A DNA stretch of 64,000 nt from Paenibacillus sp. ACRRY (GTDB lineage: Bacteria > Bacillota > Bacilli > Paenibacillales > Paenibacillaceae): NCBI RefSeq assembly GCF_022346995.1, contig NZ_JAKRNM010000002.1:248001-312000 (forward strand). The letters run 5' to 3'. The translations under genes and the position numbers were made by a program. Below are positions 1 through 10,361 of the stretch, one piece after another. The notes under the pieces are model-generated. The model was not told where the DNA came from, did no database searches, and was given only the letters and a program-made list of their open reading frames with translations. The number at the start of each line of letters is the position of its first letter. Position 1 is the first letter of the stretch.

Positions 1-753
1 GGTCAGATCTGCTCCGCCCAGATCCGCATCACGCAAGTCGGCACCGATCAGATCAGCATGTCTTAAGTCGGCATTGCGCAGGTCACAAGCAATCATTAAG
101 GCGCCCCGAAAGCTTGCTCCCCGGAGGTCGGCTCCTCTTAGATTGGCTCCCAGGAAGTCTCTTCCTTTCAGTTTCTTGCGTTTGGAGTTCCCTTGTTCAT
201 GACTGCTGGATGGCGCATGTGCACGTACCAGTTCACTCCCCTGTATCAGAAGATCATTCACGATCGCCCGCTGAGATGGGATATCCAGACGCAGAATCGC
301 GGAAGGCTCCAGATCGGTTAAACGTTCCGTCTCTTGGTATACACTGCGGATGGCGTCGTGAAGAGAGGCGGTTTCCGGCCGCAAGAGCATTTCGTTCATA
401 TAACTGAGCAGCTCATGCAGTTGTCTCATGACAGGCAGGCAGTCGAACATGTCGGCAGCCGATTCCGGATGATCCCGCCAATCCTTGCCCGCATAGGTTA
501 CTTGGGACAGCTTCTGACCTGCACCAAAGCAGTCATAGACGGTGCAGCCCTTGAAGCCCTTTTGCCGGAGCTGCGTATGAATGCCGCAGCGATTGTCTGA
601 GCGCAGGTTGGAGCAAGGGGTGCCGCTGGCTTTGTCAAAAGCAAAGTCGGATGACTTGCCATAAGGCAAGGCAACGCAGCACAGTCCGAAACATTGCTCA
701 CAGTCCGTGTATAAATGTGGGCTCATCGTGCTACCGTGGGATAGATTAGACAA
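1..753 (-). CDS. Pentapeptide-repeat protein with Cys-rich N-terminal domain (3' end outside window)
   Basis: I translated this on the minus strand; it runs off the left edge without a stop (251 codons visible). I chose the TTG at 753 because GGAAG lies 8 bases upstream; an in-frame ATG at 726 is the alternative. The first about 75 residues hold many cysteines (pattern CEQCFGLCC, then [18 protein letters not shown]), which resembles CxxCxxCC metal-chelating domains. The end visible here is a run of A(D/N)LRxADL pentapeptides, the right-handed quadrilateral beta-helix repeat. Such proteins can bind partner proteins, but nothing here shows the target. It is separated from the LacI gene by 158 bases and has its own promoter candidate. 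Confidence 0.85.
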   Translation of the reverse strand, partial: MSNLSHGSTMSPHLYTDCEQCFGLCCVALPYGKSSDFAFDKASGTPCSNLRSDNRCGIHTQLRQKGFKGCTVYDCFGAGQKLSQVTYAGKDWRDHPESAADMFDCLPVMRQLHELLSYMNEMLLRPETASLHDAIRSVYQETERLTDLEPSAILRLDIPSQRAIVNDLLIQGSELVRAHAPSSSHEQGNSKRKKLKGRDFLGANLRGADLRGASFRGALMIACDLRNADLRHADLIGADLRDADLGGADLT

Positions 754-806
754 TGTGTACACTTCCTTTAATCCATGAAAAAAACTGGCGATAGAATGTC
801 AGTAAC

Positions 807-835
807 ACTTTACCACTACACTCGAATTTGATCAA
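807..835 (-). promoter_or_regulatory. Candidate sigma-A promoter for the pentapeptide-repeat gene
   Basis: Minus strand TTGATC (835-830), 17-base spacer, TAAAGT (812-807), about 55 bases before the TTG start. The match to consensus is moderate. Confidence 0.35.
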
Positions 836-911
836 TTCCTGTATAGGTATTATTTACCTGATAATGGCTGCTGCCATTTATCACATGTGACACCATCAAG
901 AAGCAGCGGCA

Positions 912-1955
912 TCAAGCCTTTTTAGCGTGTGCGGCTATACAGGAACGGCGTTCCACAACCTCGGTGTTGACATAAATATGCACACCGCTGTTTTGCCGGT
1001 GATCCAGCTGATCAATGATCAGCTTCACGGCCGTTTTGGCGAGAATGTCTTTTTTGACGTGTACGGTGGTTAGCTCGGGGCTGATAACCTTGGCTTCGAA
1101 TATATTGTCAAATCCCATGACCGAGATATCTTCAGGTACGCGAATGCCGATATTCTGCAGTGACTTGATGGCACTGATGGCCATGTAGTCATTCTCACAG
1201 AAGATAGCGGTGGGCATCTCCTGAAGCTGCTGAATAGCCTGCTGGAAATCTTCCTGTGGCATCACGCGCATGGGACTCAATTCAAACGTCAACGCGTCTT
1301 TCACGGAAAGACCATGCTCTGCCAGTGCAGCCCGGAATCCTTCCTCCCGTTTAATGAAGTTCGGAATGCGGGCATTGGATTTTACATAGCCAATGTTGCG
1401 ATGACCCAGGTTAACCACATGTTTACCTGCCTGATAACCGCCAAGCGTATTATTAATGGATACAAAATTGGCGTCCACATGTTCAAAGCATGTATCCAAA
1501 ATGACAACGTTGGTGTGAATGGACTGAATGTGTTCAATCATCGGCGGAGTCAGATTGGTACCCAGTAACAAAATACCCGCCGAAGGCTGCTCTTTTTCCA
1601 AAACTTCAAGTTCGTTCTGTAAATTCTGAATATCAATAGAGGAAATAACAAGTGTATTGCCATGCTGCTTGACCTGATCGGTGATATGGTGAATCAGCTC
1701 GTTGAAAAAGGGGAGTGTATCATAATGTTCGGTTACAATATCTGCATTTTTGCAGGCAACAAAACGAATGATGGCATTGGCCGATTTTTGGATCTCCCTA
1801 CCGGGTTTAATGGTTCTTGGTTTATACCCGTGGGCCTCGGCAATGTTTAATATATGTTCCCGTGTCTGTTCACTAACGCCAGGTTTATTGTTAAATGCAA
1901 GAGATACAGCCGCTTTGGACACGCCAGCGAGTCTCGCAATATCGTCAATCTTCAA
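912..1955 (-). CDS. LacI-family transcriptional regulator
   Basis: 347 residues. The N-terminus (IDDIARLAGVSKAAVSLAFN) is a typical LacI helix-turn-helix with hinge, followed by a periplasmic-binding-protein-like sensor domain (about residues 65-340). The gene is transcribed away from the apiosidase/PTS operon, and two copies of a 12-base inverted motif lie in the shared intergenic region, so it is inferred to repress that operon in response to a sugar. The effector cannot be read from the sequence. The start has a good ribosome binding site (AGGAGG, seen as cctcct at 1971-1976). Confidence 0.93.
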   Translation of the reverse strand: MKIDDIARLAGVSKAAVSLAFNNKPGVSEQTREHILNIAEAHGYKPRTIKPGREIQKSANAIIRFVACKNADIVTEHYDTLPFFNELIHHITDQVKQHGNTLVISSIDIQNLQNELEVLEKEQPSAGILLLGTNLTPPMIEHIQSIHTNVVILDTCFEHVDANFVSINNTLGGYQAGKHVVNLGHRNIGYVKSNARIPNFIKREEGFRAALAEHGLSVKDALTFELSPMRVMPQEDFQQAIQQLQEMPTAIFCENDYMAISAIKSLQNIGIRVPEDISVMGFDNIFEAKVISPELTTVHVKKDILAKTAVKLIIDQLDHRQNSGVHIYVNTEVVERRSCIAAHAKKA

Positions 1956-2022
1956 GGTACAACCTCCTAAAATGGACTACATACGATCAGTATACCACGG
2001 TTTATATTAAATTTTCAGTTGA

Positions 2023-2034
2023 TTACTAAACTAA
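2023..2034. promoter_or_regulatory. Candidate LacI-type operator, left copy
   Basis: TTACTAAACTAA; its exact reverse complement occurs at 2171-2182. The two copies flank the operon promoter at 2073-2101. This suggests a two-site operator for the divergent LacI regulator; binding is inferred. Confidence 0.45.
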
Positions 2035-2072
2035 ACTTAACTAAATAAAATAATTGAAAACTAAAATTTTGA

Positions 2073-2101
2073 TTGACTGTTTATAAAACGGGTGCTAATA
2101 T
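2073..2101 (+). promoter_or_regulatory. Sigma-A promoter of the apiosidase/PTS operon (with cre-like sequence at +1)
   Basis: TTGACT (2073-2078), 17-base spacer, TAATAT (2096-2101). A cre-like 16-mer (2107-2122, right half CGCATTCAT) matches the CcpA consensus at 14 of 16 positions and would overlap the transcription start; this part is weak. Confidence 0.7.
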
Positions 2102-2170
2102 TCAATTGTGAAACGCATTCATAGCGGTTGTGATGACTTAATTAATATTAAATTAACTAAAATAATTAAA

Positions 2171-2182
2171 TTAGTTTAGTAA
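2171..2182. promoter_or_regulatory. Candidate LacI-type operator, right copy
   Basis: TTAGTTTAGTAA, the exact reverse complement of 2023-2034, placed between the predicted transcription start and the ribosome binding site of the gene at 2200. This is a roadblock or looping position. Confidence 0.45.
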
Positions 2183-2199
2183 AATGACGAGGTGACAAG

Positions 2200-3474
2200 A
2201 TGACAATTCAAATTGCTGCTGACCGACGGTCGTTAGAAAACCACGGTAAGCCGTTGTTTTATTTGGCAGATACCGTATGGAGTGCATTTACCAACGCTAC
2301 GTTGGAAGAATGGGAAGAGTATCTGGATTATCGCAAAATGCAGGGATTTAACGTATTACAGATCAACATCCTGCGTCAGTGGGATGCCAGTGGATCTGAT
2401 CTGGAGCTGGAGCCTTTCGCAGAGCACGAAGATGGGACAACCGATTATTCCGTCTATAACGAAAGGTATTTTGACCGTGCCGAAGAGATGGTGCGCATGG
2501 CTGCAGAACGTGGATTCACGCCCGCGCTTGTGCTTCTATGGTGCAATTATGTACCAGATACATGGGCTACGAAGTTTCAGAAGAATCATAAAATGCCACT
2601 GGAGGCCGTTAAGCCTTATGTGACTTATGCGGTCAATCGCTTCTCCAAGTTCAACCCGGTATATCTGGTGAGTGGTGATACAGATTTCCCTTCTGAAGAG
2701 GCTAATGCTTACTATCAAACGGCACTGGAGACCGTCAAGCGGATCAGCCCGTCCAGTCTGACCACACTGCACATTCAAGGCAGATTGCGGAACATTCCGG
2801 AGACATTTGCGAACCATGAAGGGCTGGATTTCTATATGTATCAATCCGGGCATAACTCGGAATTCCAGGCCTATGCGCATGAGATTGCAGAGCATTTTTA
2901 CAATCAGGCACCGGTGCGTCCGGTCATCAACGGTGAACCCTGTTACGAGCAGATTAGCTACAGCCGCAACGTATATGGGCGCTACTCCGCATTCGACGCG
3001 CGCAAGGCTGCATGGCAGAGTTTGCTTGCAGGAGGCGGTGCTGGGGTCACGTATGGGGCACACGGCATCTGGAGCTGGCACAAAAAAGGCAAGTCTTTTG
3101 GCATTGTGGAAGGGGAAGGCTTTGATAGCCCCTATGACTGGAGATCGGCTCTTCGCTTCGAGGGTGCATGGGATTATTCATTTATAAAATACCTCTTCGA
3201 TCAATACAAGCTGGTCGGTGCGAAGCCGCTGGATATCGTATTAAACCCAACGAAGGAAATCCGCGCGGCAGGCAATGAGGACACCATTGTCCTGTATGTT
3301 CCCGTCAACACGAAGGTAAGACTTGATTTTCCGGTGGAAGATTACGAGTTCATAACCATTGATCTGGTCCAACGCCGCTTCGCCCAGACAGAGCCATTCC
3401 GAGAGAACGAATACGGTGTTATCCCCATGCATGCGTTTGAACATGATGTGGTGATTATTGGTAGACGGAAGTAA
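2200..3474 (+). CDS. Apiosidase-like glycoside hydrolase (DUF4038 / GH140-type), cytoplasmic
   Basis: 424 residues, no signal peptide. The N-terminal region (about 1-320) is a DUF4038/apiosidase-type TIM barrel: the start motif GKPLFYLADTVWSAF, YNERYFDRAEEMVRMAAERG and the conserved C-terminal barrel motif INGEPCYE are visible. The last about 90 residues look like the small beta-sandwich domain that follows this barrel in the family. GH140 enzymes release apiose from rhamnogalacturonan II; the actual substrate here is unknown. It is the first gene of an operon with an oxidoreductase, an EutH-like protein and a PTS permease. An intracellular location suggests it acts on an imported small glycoside. 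RBS GAGGTGA precedes the ATG. Confidence 0.82.
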   Translation: MTIQIAADRRSLENHGKPLFYLADTVWSAFTNATLEEWEEYLDYRKMQGFNVLQINILRQWDASGSDLELEPFAEHEDGTTDYSVYNERYFDRAEEMVRMAAERGFTPALVLLWCNYVPDTWATKFQKNHKMPLEAVKPYVTYAVNRFSKFNPVYLVSGDTDFPSEEANAYYQTALETVKRISPSSLTTLHIQGRLRNIPETFANHEGLDFYMYQSGHNSEFQAYAHEIAEHFYNQAPVRPVINGEPCYEQISYSRNVYGRYSAFDARKAAWQSLLAGGGAGVTYGAHGIWSWHKKGKSFGIVEGEGFDSPYDWRSALRFEGAWDYSFIKYLFDQYKLVGAKPLDIVLNPTKEIRAAGNEDTIVLYVPVNTKVRLDFPVEDYEFITIDLVQRRFAQTEPFRENEYGVIPMHAFEHDVVIIGRRK

Positions 3475-3537
3475 GGGTGGACATACAACACGCTGAGATA
3501 CGTATAGGGAGATTTACATTATAGATGGGGTGAAGGT

Positions 3538-4584
3538 ATGTGGAAAATCGGTATCGTAGGTACAGGGTACTGGTCAGAGAAACACATTAAGGCTTGGCAA
3601 TTCATTGCGGAAGCCGAAATAACAGGAATATGCGATCGACATGCAGCAACACTGAATGAGAAATCGGACAGGTTCGGGATTCCACAGGCATTCCGGTACT
3701 CGGATGTGGCTACCATGCTTGAAGAAGCGGATCTGGATGTGCTTGATATTATTACGCCTCCGGATACCCATCTGGAACTCGTAAAGCTGGCTGCAGCAGC
3801 TGGCAAACATATCATGTGCCAGAAGCCGTTTGCGCGTTCCATGGAGGAAGCCGAAGAGATGGTACGAATTGCCGAAGATGCCGGTGTGCGTTTGATGGTA
3901 ACGGAGAATTGGCGCTGGCTTGAACCTTTTCAATTGATCAAGAAGCTGCTTGAGGAAAATACAGTAGGTCATCTGAATACGATTCGTTATATCCATACGG
4001 ATTATTATTCACCAAGGTTTGCGCCGGAACAGACGCTGCCTCAGCCTTTTTTCAGGGACATGCCGCAATTGTTGTTTTATGAGATGGGGGTGCATTGGTT
4101 TGATACCTGGCGTTTCCTATTCGGTGAACCTGAGCGTTTGTATGCGGAGACCAGAAAGGTAAGCAGCCATACACTCGGCGAAGACAGCGGAATGGTCATG
4201 CTCGGATATAACGATTATGTCGGACTCATGGATATGAGCTGGGCAACGCGCCGTGAGCTAAGTGAACCGTTACCGGAGCAGGTACTTCCTGATCATAAGG
4301 AACAGCTCATTATCGAAGGGGATCTAGCTACGATCAAACTCTATAAGGATGGCCGATTGACCATTATCGATAACGCTGGCGTGGAGACGGTATACGCTGC
4401 ACATACGGAGCTGAATTACGAGGATAGTCACCGTAAACTCCAGTCACACTTCATTGAATGTTTGAATACAGGTGCGGAATTCCAGACCAGTGGTTCGGAT
4501 AATGTCAAAACGCTTCGCTTGGTGTTTGATACGTATGATAGTGCAGCGAACCACAACGTAAAACGGTATGAAGAGGAACAATAA
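3538..4584 (+). CDS. Gfo/Idh/MocA-family NAD(P)-dependent oxidoreductase
   Basis: 348 residues. The Rossmann motif GIVGTGYWSEKH is at the very N-terminus, and the family signature around residue 95 (CQKPFARS, equivalent to EKP) marks nucleotide and substrate binding. The C-terminal half is the alpha/beta substrate domain typical of sugar or inositol dehydrogenases. RBS GGGGTGAAGG lies directly upstream. It follows the apiosidase-like gene by 63 bases, and its stop codon shares a base with the ATG of the next gene, so the genes are co-transcribed and probably translationally coupled. It probably oxidises or reduces the sugar released by the upstream hydrolase (inference). Confidence 0.9.
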   Translation: MWKIGIVGTGYWSEKHIKAWQFIAEAEITGICDRHAATLNEKSDRFGIPQAFRYSDVATMLEEADLDVLDIITPPDTHLELVKLAAAAGKHIMCQKPFARSMEEAEEMVRIAEDAGVRLMVTENWRWLEPFQLIKKLLEENTVGHLNTIRYIHTDYYSPRFAPEQTLPQPFFRDMPQLLFYEMGVHWFDTWRFLFGEPERLYAETRKVSSHTLGEDSGMVMLGYNDYVGLMDMSWATRRELSEPLPEQVLPDHKEQLIIEGDLATIKLYKDGRLTIIDNAGVETVYAAHTELNYEDSHRKLQSHFIECLNTGAEFQTSGSDNVKTLRLVFDTYDSAANHNVKRYEEEQ

Positions 4585-5660
4585 TGTCCATTAATGATAT
4601 AGTCATGATCATCATTGCATTTTTCCTGGTGCTCGGCGCCGCAGACAAGGCTCTCGGTAACCGAATGGGGCTGGGAGCAGCGTTTACGGAAGGCATTATG
4701 GCGATGGGATCACTCGCGCTGGTTATGGTAGGAATTGTTTCATTGGCTCCTGTACTTGCAAATGTGCTCATTCCGATCATCTCTCCGCTGTATGAAGCGA
4801 TCGGTGCCGACCCGGCATCGTTCGCCAATACGATCCTTGCCGTGGACATGGGGGGATACGCTTTGGCGGGACAGATGGCTCAGAGTGAACAGGCAGGACT
4901 CTTTTCGTGGGTGCTCCTTGGAACAATGTTTGGGCCGACACTTGTGTTCACGATCCCCGTTGCACTTGGCATTCTGGATCGGGAGGATCATCCGTACTTT
5001 GCGAAGGGCGTCCTCATCGGTATCAGTACAATCCCAATTGGGTGTCTAATTGGAGGAATGGTAGCAGGAATTGATTTTACGATCATCTACCGGAACTTGA
5101 TTATTCCCGTGCTGTTGTCCGTCGTCATTATGGTCGGCTTGCGCTTTTTTACGAATCAAACGGTCAGGCTGTTTAAAATATTTGGAAGCGGTATCACCTT
5201 GCTGTCGCTGGTTGGATTGGTGGCTATCGCTGTAAAAACCCTTACGGGCTTCACGGTAATTCCAGATATGGCTCCGCTTTCGGAAGGCATTACAACCGTG
5301 GGAACGATTGCGATTGTACTGGCCGGTGCATTCCCAATGGTGGCGATCATCAACAAAACCTGCAAAGCGCCGCTTGAACGTGCTGGACGATGGCTTAACC
5401 TGGATGCAAAGGCCACAGCCGGAATTGTAGCTTCACTGGCTCACAATATTCCAACCTTTCGGCTGGTCCGCGATATGAATCCACGAGGAAAGGTCATTAG
5501 CATTGCTTTTGCAGTCAGCGGCTCTTTCGTGCTCGGAGGACATTTGGGCTTCGTGGCCGGAATGGACAAAACGATGGTATTCGCCATGATTGTGGGCAAG
5601 CTGGCAGGTGGCATAAGTGCAGCACTCGTGGCTTCATGGACAACCTCGGTTAAGAAATAA
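4584..5660 (+). CDS. eutH: EutH-like membrane transporter
   Basis: 358 residues with about ten hydrophobic segments. The sequence (ALGNRMGLGAAFTEGIMAMG, then ILAVDMGGYALAGQMA and AHNIPTF) matches the EutH ethanolamine-permease family over its full length. The ATG overlaps the preceding stop by one base. No other ethanolamine genes (eutABC, cobalamin reductase, shell proteins) are nearby; it sits instead in a sugar hydrolase/PTS operon. Either the family name does not describe the substrate, or the imported glycoside yields an amino-alcohol. The symbol reflects homology only. Confidence 0.8.
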   Translation: MSINDIVMIIIAFFLVLGAADKALGNRMGLGAAFTEGIMAMGSLALVMVGIVSLAPVLANVLIPIISPLYEAIGADPASFANTILAVDMGGYALAGQMAQSEQAGLFSWVLLGTMFGPTLVFTIPVALGILDREDHPYFAKGVLIGISTIPIGCLIGGMVAGIDFTIIYRNLIIPVLLSVVIMVGLRFFTNQTVRLFKIFGSGITLLSLVGLVAIAVKTLTGFTVIPDMAPLSEGITTVGTIAIVLAGAFPMVAIINKTCKAPLERAGRWLNLDAKATAGIVASLAHNIPTFRLVRDMNPRGKVISIAFAVSGSFVLGGHLGFVAGMDKTMVFAMIVGKLAGGISAALVASWTTSVKK

Positions 5661-5762
5661 AAACAAAGAAAAGGTCTTATAACAACGTATTTTCAATAGT
5701 TAGTTACCTGAATATGTGTTTATAGCAAGATACTAAGGCATCCATGTGAAGGAGTATAGGAC

Positions 5763-7706
5763 ATGAATCACGACAAAACAGCGAAAGAAATCCTCAGCGC
5801 CGTTGGTGGCAATGATAATATCAATAACGTCATTCACTGTGTAACCCGTCTCCGGTTTACCTTGAAAGACATGCAGGCACCCAAGAAGGAAGAGATTAAG
5901 CAGATTGATGGAGTGCTTACCGTTGTGGAGAGTGGAGGGCAGTTCCAGGTCGTTATCGGAAATGAAGTACCCAAAGTTTACGACGCTCTGTTGAAAACGA
6001 TGGGGAGAAGCCCGGAAGCATCGTCTTCGGATAATGAAACGCAAGGCGAGAAAAAAGGATTGTTTAACCGTTTTGTCGATGTCATTTCGGGTGTGTTCAT
6101 GCCCGTCGTTGGTGTACTGTCAGCTGTAGGTATCCTGAAAGGACTCCTTGCGCTGTTCATTACGCTGGGCTGGCTTACTGAAGAGATGAGTACGTACAAG
6201 ATTTTGTTTGCCATAGCAGATGCCCTGTTTTATTTCTTCCCGATTCTACTTGGATTCTCAGCAGCCAAGAAATTCGGAGGTAATCCATTTATCTCGGCAA
6301 CCCTTGGTGCGGCGCTCGTCTATCCAACCATGACAGCAGCTTATACAGACGGTACGGCTATGTCGTTTCTCGGCATTCCGGTCGTTCTGATGAATTATAC
6401 ACAATCCGTCATTCCTATTATTGTCGCTTCCTACCTGGCCGCGAACTTCGAGAAGTGGTTAGGCAAGATTGCGCCATCTTCCATTAAAATGTTTTTTGTA
6501 CCGCTTGTTACACTAGCTGTCATTACACCGATTGTTTTCCTGGCGGTTGGTCCGGTGTCAACACTTGTAAGTGATTATCTGGCTGACGGTGCAATGTGGG
6601 TTTACAAGCTTAGCCCAATTATTGCAGGACTGATTCTGGCAGGAATTTGGCAAACGGTTATTATTTTTGGACTGCACTGGGCATTTATTCCGATTCTCCT
6701 CAACAACATCATTACAAACGGCTTCGATCCGATTAACGGCATGCTGTTCTGTACTACATTTGCACAAACCGGGGCAGCGTTTGCCATCGCGATCAAGACA
6801 CGTGACAAACGTCTGAAACCGATTGCGACCTCGGCAACCATTGCCGGTCTCATGGGGGTAACCGAACCAGCCATTTATGGGGTCACGCTGCCTCTCAAGA
6901 AGGCATTTATTATGGCATCCATTGCAAGCGGTATCGCCGGTGCTGTGGCAGGTCTGATGGGCTCAAACGCATATGGTTTTGCTGCTGGCGGTCTGTTTGG
7001 TATTCCGATCTTTATCAATCCATCAGGAATGGATACCGGGTTCGTTGGTTTTATCCTTTCTCTGCTGATTGCCTTTGGTTTAGGTTTTATCCTGACTTAC
7101 ATGTTTGGTTACAAAAATACGGCTGGGTCTGCTTCAACAAATCAGAAGCATGCCGAGAAGGAAAAGTCATCAAATACGACGTCCGCTTCCATCGAATCCG
7201 CTAATGTTTCTGCTACTGCTTCAGCGTCAGCTGATACTGCGGCGGAATCGCTTGTGGAGAAAACCGTATTTAGTCCGCTTGCGGGTAAACTGATTCCACT
7301 GACAGAGGTAGGGGATGAGGCTTTCTCCAGCGGTGCTATGGGGCAGGGAGCGGCAATCGTACCAACGCAAGGCGTAGCTTATGCACCATTCGATGGTGTG
7401 GTTGTGACCATATTCAAGACGAAACATGCGATTGGTCTGCTGTCTGAGGATGGCGTGGAGATATTGATCCACGTAGGGATTAATACCGTAAGTCTGAAAG
7501 GTAAACACTTTACGTCCTTTGTCTCGGATGGGGATACGGTGCGCAAGGGAGACAAACTGGTAGAATTCGATCTGGAGGGCATCACCGCTGCCGGTCTGGA
7601 TACGACGACGTCGGTAATCGTATCGAATACTGCTGTGTACACAGATATTGAGGCCAAACAGCAAGGACACATCCATCATGGCGATGTTTTGATTACTGTG
7701 AAATGA
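5763..7706 (+). CDS. PTS beta-glucoside-type permease EIIBCA
   Basis: 647 residues with the BglP-type order EIIB-EIIC-EIIA. The EIIB phosphorylation cysteine is Cys26 in HCVTRLRF; the central region (about 105-460) is a membrane EIIC; after a Ser/Thr/Ala-rich linker (about 460-500) comes a glucose-type EIIA with the active histidine in IHVGINTV. It imports and phosphorylates a sugar using PEP through HPr. It is the last gene of the LacI-controlled operon (102 bases after the EutH-like gene) and is followed by a strong terminator. Unlike the second PTS in this window it has no RAT antiterminator site, so control is presumably by the LacI protein. Confidence 0.92.
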   Translation: MNHDKTAKEILSAVGGNDNINNVIHCVTRLRFTLKDMQAPKKEEIKQIDGVLTVVESGGQFQVVIGNEVPKVYDALLKTMGRSPEASSSDNETQGEKKGLFNRFVDVISGVFMPVVGVLSAVGILKGLLALFITLGWLTEEMSTYKILFAIADALFYFFPILLGFSAAKKFGGNPFISATLGAALVYPTMTAAYTDGTAMSFLGIPVVLMNYTQSVIPIIVASYLAANFEKWLGKIAPSSIKMFFVPLVTLAVITPIVFLAVGPVSTLVSDYLADGAMWVYKLSPIIAGLILAGIWQTVIIFGLHWAFIPILLNNIITNGFDPINGMLFCTTFAQTGAAFAIAIKTRDKRLKPIATSATIAGLMGVTEPAIYGVTLPLKKAFIMASIASGIAGAVAGLMGSNAYGFAAGGLFGIPIFINPSGMDTGFVGFILSLLIAFGLGFILTYMFGYKNTAGSASTNQKHAEKEKSSNTTSASIESANVSATASASADTAAESLVEKTVFSPLAGKLIPLTEVGDEAFSSGAMGQGAAIVPTQGVAYAPFDGVVVTIFKTKHAIGLLSEDGVEILIHVGINTVSLKGKHFTSFVSDGDTVRKGDKLVEFDLEGITAAGLDTTTSVIVSNTAVYTDIEAKQQGHIHHGDVLITVK

Positions 7707-7740
7707 ACCCAAAGGTGAGATTACTTCTTATAATTACGAA

Positions 7741-7783
7741 AAGGTTCGTTCCCAAATTCGTTTGGGAACGTGCCTTTTTTTTT
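7741..7783 (+). terminator. Intrinsic terminator after the PTS gene
   Basis: Stem CGTTCCCAAA / TTTGGGAACG around a TTCG tetraloop (7747-7770), extended by AAGG/CCTT, followed by a run of T. Confidence 0.92.
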
Positions 7784-7877
7784 GATTGAGAGAGCTGCAT
7801 ATGCGGAATAAATAGGGACCAACATTGATATGATAAGTAGAGATAAAAAAAATATTTGCAAACTTTATGTAAGTTAC

Positions 7878-7906
7878 TTGACTAATTAAACCATATAACT
7901 TATTAT
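7878..7906 (+). promoter_or_regulatory. Sigma-A promoter of the FMN reductase gene
   Basis: TTGACT (7878-7883), 17-base spacer, TATTAT (7901-7906). The predicted start near 7913 leaves a 100-base leader before the preferred ATG. The 307-base gap 7707-8013 contains only this promoter and the preceding terminator. Confidence 0.7.
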
Positions 7907-8013
7907 CAATACAAAGCCAAACAATTAAACGGATGCAGGATGGTGTAGATATGGGATTTATGGATAAGTTATTCGGAAAAACAAACAACAACATACAAGA
8001 GGAGGAAACAAAG

Positions 8014-8553
8014 ATGTCGAAATTAAATATTGGGATTATTCTTGGGAGTACGCGTGAAGGTCGGTTGAGTCCGCAAGTTGGAGAATGGGTAAAACGTATC
8101 GCAGATTCACGCGGTGATGCCAACTATGAAATCGTGGATATTGCTGATTATAAGCTGCCGCTATTGGGCGAAGCTGATGCAACAGAACAGGCTACAGCCT
8201 GGAACACCAAGCTGGCGAGCCTCGATGGATTCGTATTTATCGTGCAGGAATATAATCACAGTATCTCCGCATCACTGAAAAATGCACTGGATTATGCTCG
8301 TGAAGCCTGGAACGATAAAGCTGCAGGAATTGTCAGCTATGGTTCGGTAGGTGGTGCACGTGCGGCAGAACACCTTCGTGGTATTCTCGGAGAACTGTCG
8401 GTTGCGGATGTTCGTGTGCACCCGGCGCTTTCTTTATTCACTGATTTTGATAACGGAACCTTCAAACCGGCTGATCTGCACTTGACCAATCTCAACGGAA
8501 TGTTGGACCAAGTGTTGTCCTGGAGCGGGGCACTGAAAACCGTTCGTTCATAA
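8014..8553 (+). CDS. NAD(P)H-dependent FMN reductase-family oxidoreductase
   Basis: 179 residues from the ATG at 8014, chosen because GAGGAGG lies 8 bases before it. The flavodoxin-like motif GIILGSTREGRLS binds the FMN phosphate, EYNHSISASLKNALD is the family's central signature, and SYGSVGGARAAEHLR follows. It probably reduces quinones, azo compounds or metals with NAD(P)H in the cytoplasm. The frame is open upstream to 7933, with ATGs inside the transcript (7951), and the extra peptide MGFMDKLFGK is not random-looking, so a longer isoform is possible. It stands alone between its promoter and terminator. Confidence 0.9.
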   Translation: MSKLNIGIILGSTREGRLSPQVGEWVKRIADSRGDANYEIVDIADYKLPLLGEADATEQATAWNTKLASLDGFVFIVQEYNHSISASLKNALDYAREAWNDKAAGIVSYGSVGGARAAEHLRGILGELSVADVRVHPALSLFTDFDNGTFKPADLHLTNLNGMLDQVLSWSGALKTVRS

Positions 8554-8569
8554 TCATATGGAATGTGAT

Positions 8570-8593
8570 AGCCGCCATTTTGGCGGCTTTTTT
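8570..8593 (+). terminator. Intrinsic terminator after FMN reductase
   Basis: Stem AGCCGCCA/TGGCGGCT followed by TTTTTT. Confidence 0.9.
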
Positions 8594-8679
8594 GCGTGAG
8601 GGAGGACAGCGAAGGACAGTGACCCATTGACCGCCTCAACCTGTGGAAGCTTGGCGTGGCTCCCTTCATTCTAAAGATG

Positions 8680-8712
8680 AAAAAAAGACAGCTCTCCTCA
8701 GGGAGAACTGTC
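8680..8712 (-). terminator. Intrinsic terminator of gdhA
   Basis: On the minus strand GACAGTTCTCCC-TGA-GGAGAGCTGTC is followed by seven or more T, about 70 bases past the gdhA stop. Confidence 0.88.
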
Positions 8713-8783
8713 CTTCATCAATAAAGTTAAGATTAATTATGATGTACACGCGCTTCGAGTGAAACAGTCAAATGGCTTAAAAC

Positions 8784-10202
<1,419 letters not shown>

Positions 10203-10361
10203 CTATTTGCATAAATTGCATAAAAGTTTGTAGTTAAATATACAGGAAAGAAAATAAAAATACGAGATGAAAACCCATAAAATGTTTTTTATGACGTTAT
10301 TAAAATGTTCTATGGATCTATCATACGGTGTAAAGATTGAATTCTAATAATTGGATAATAT

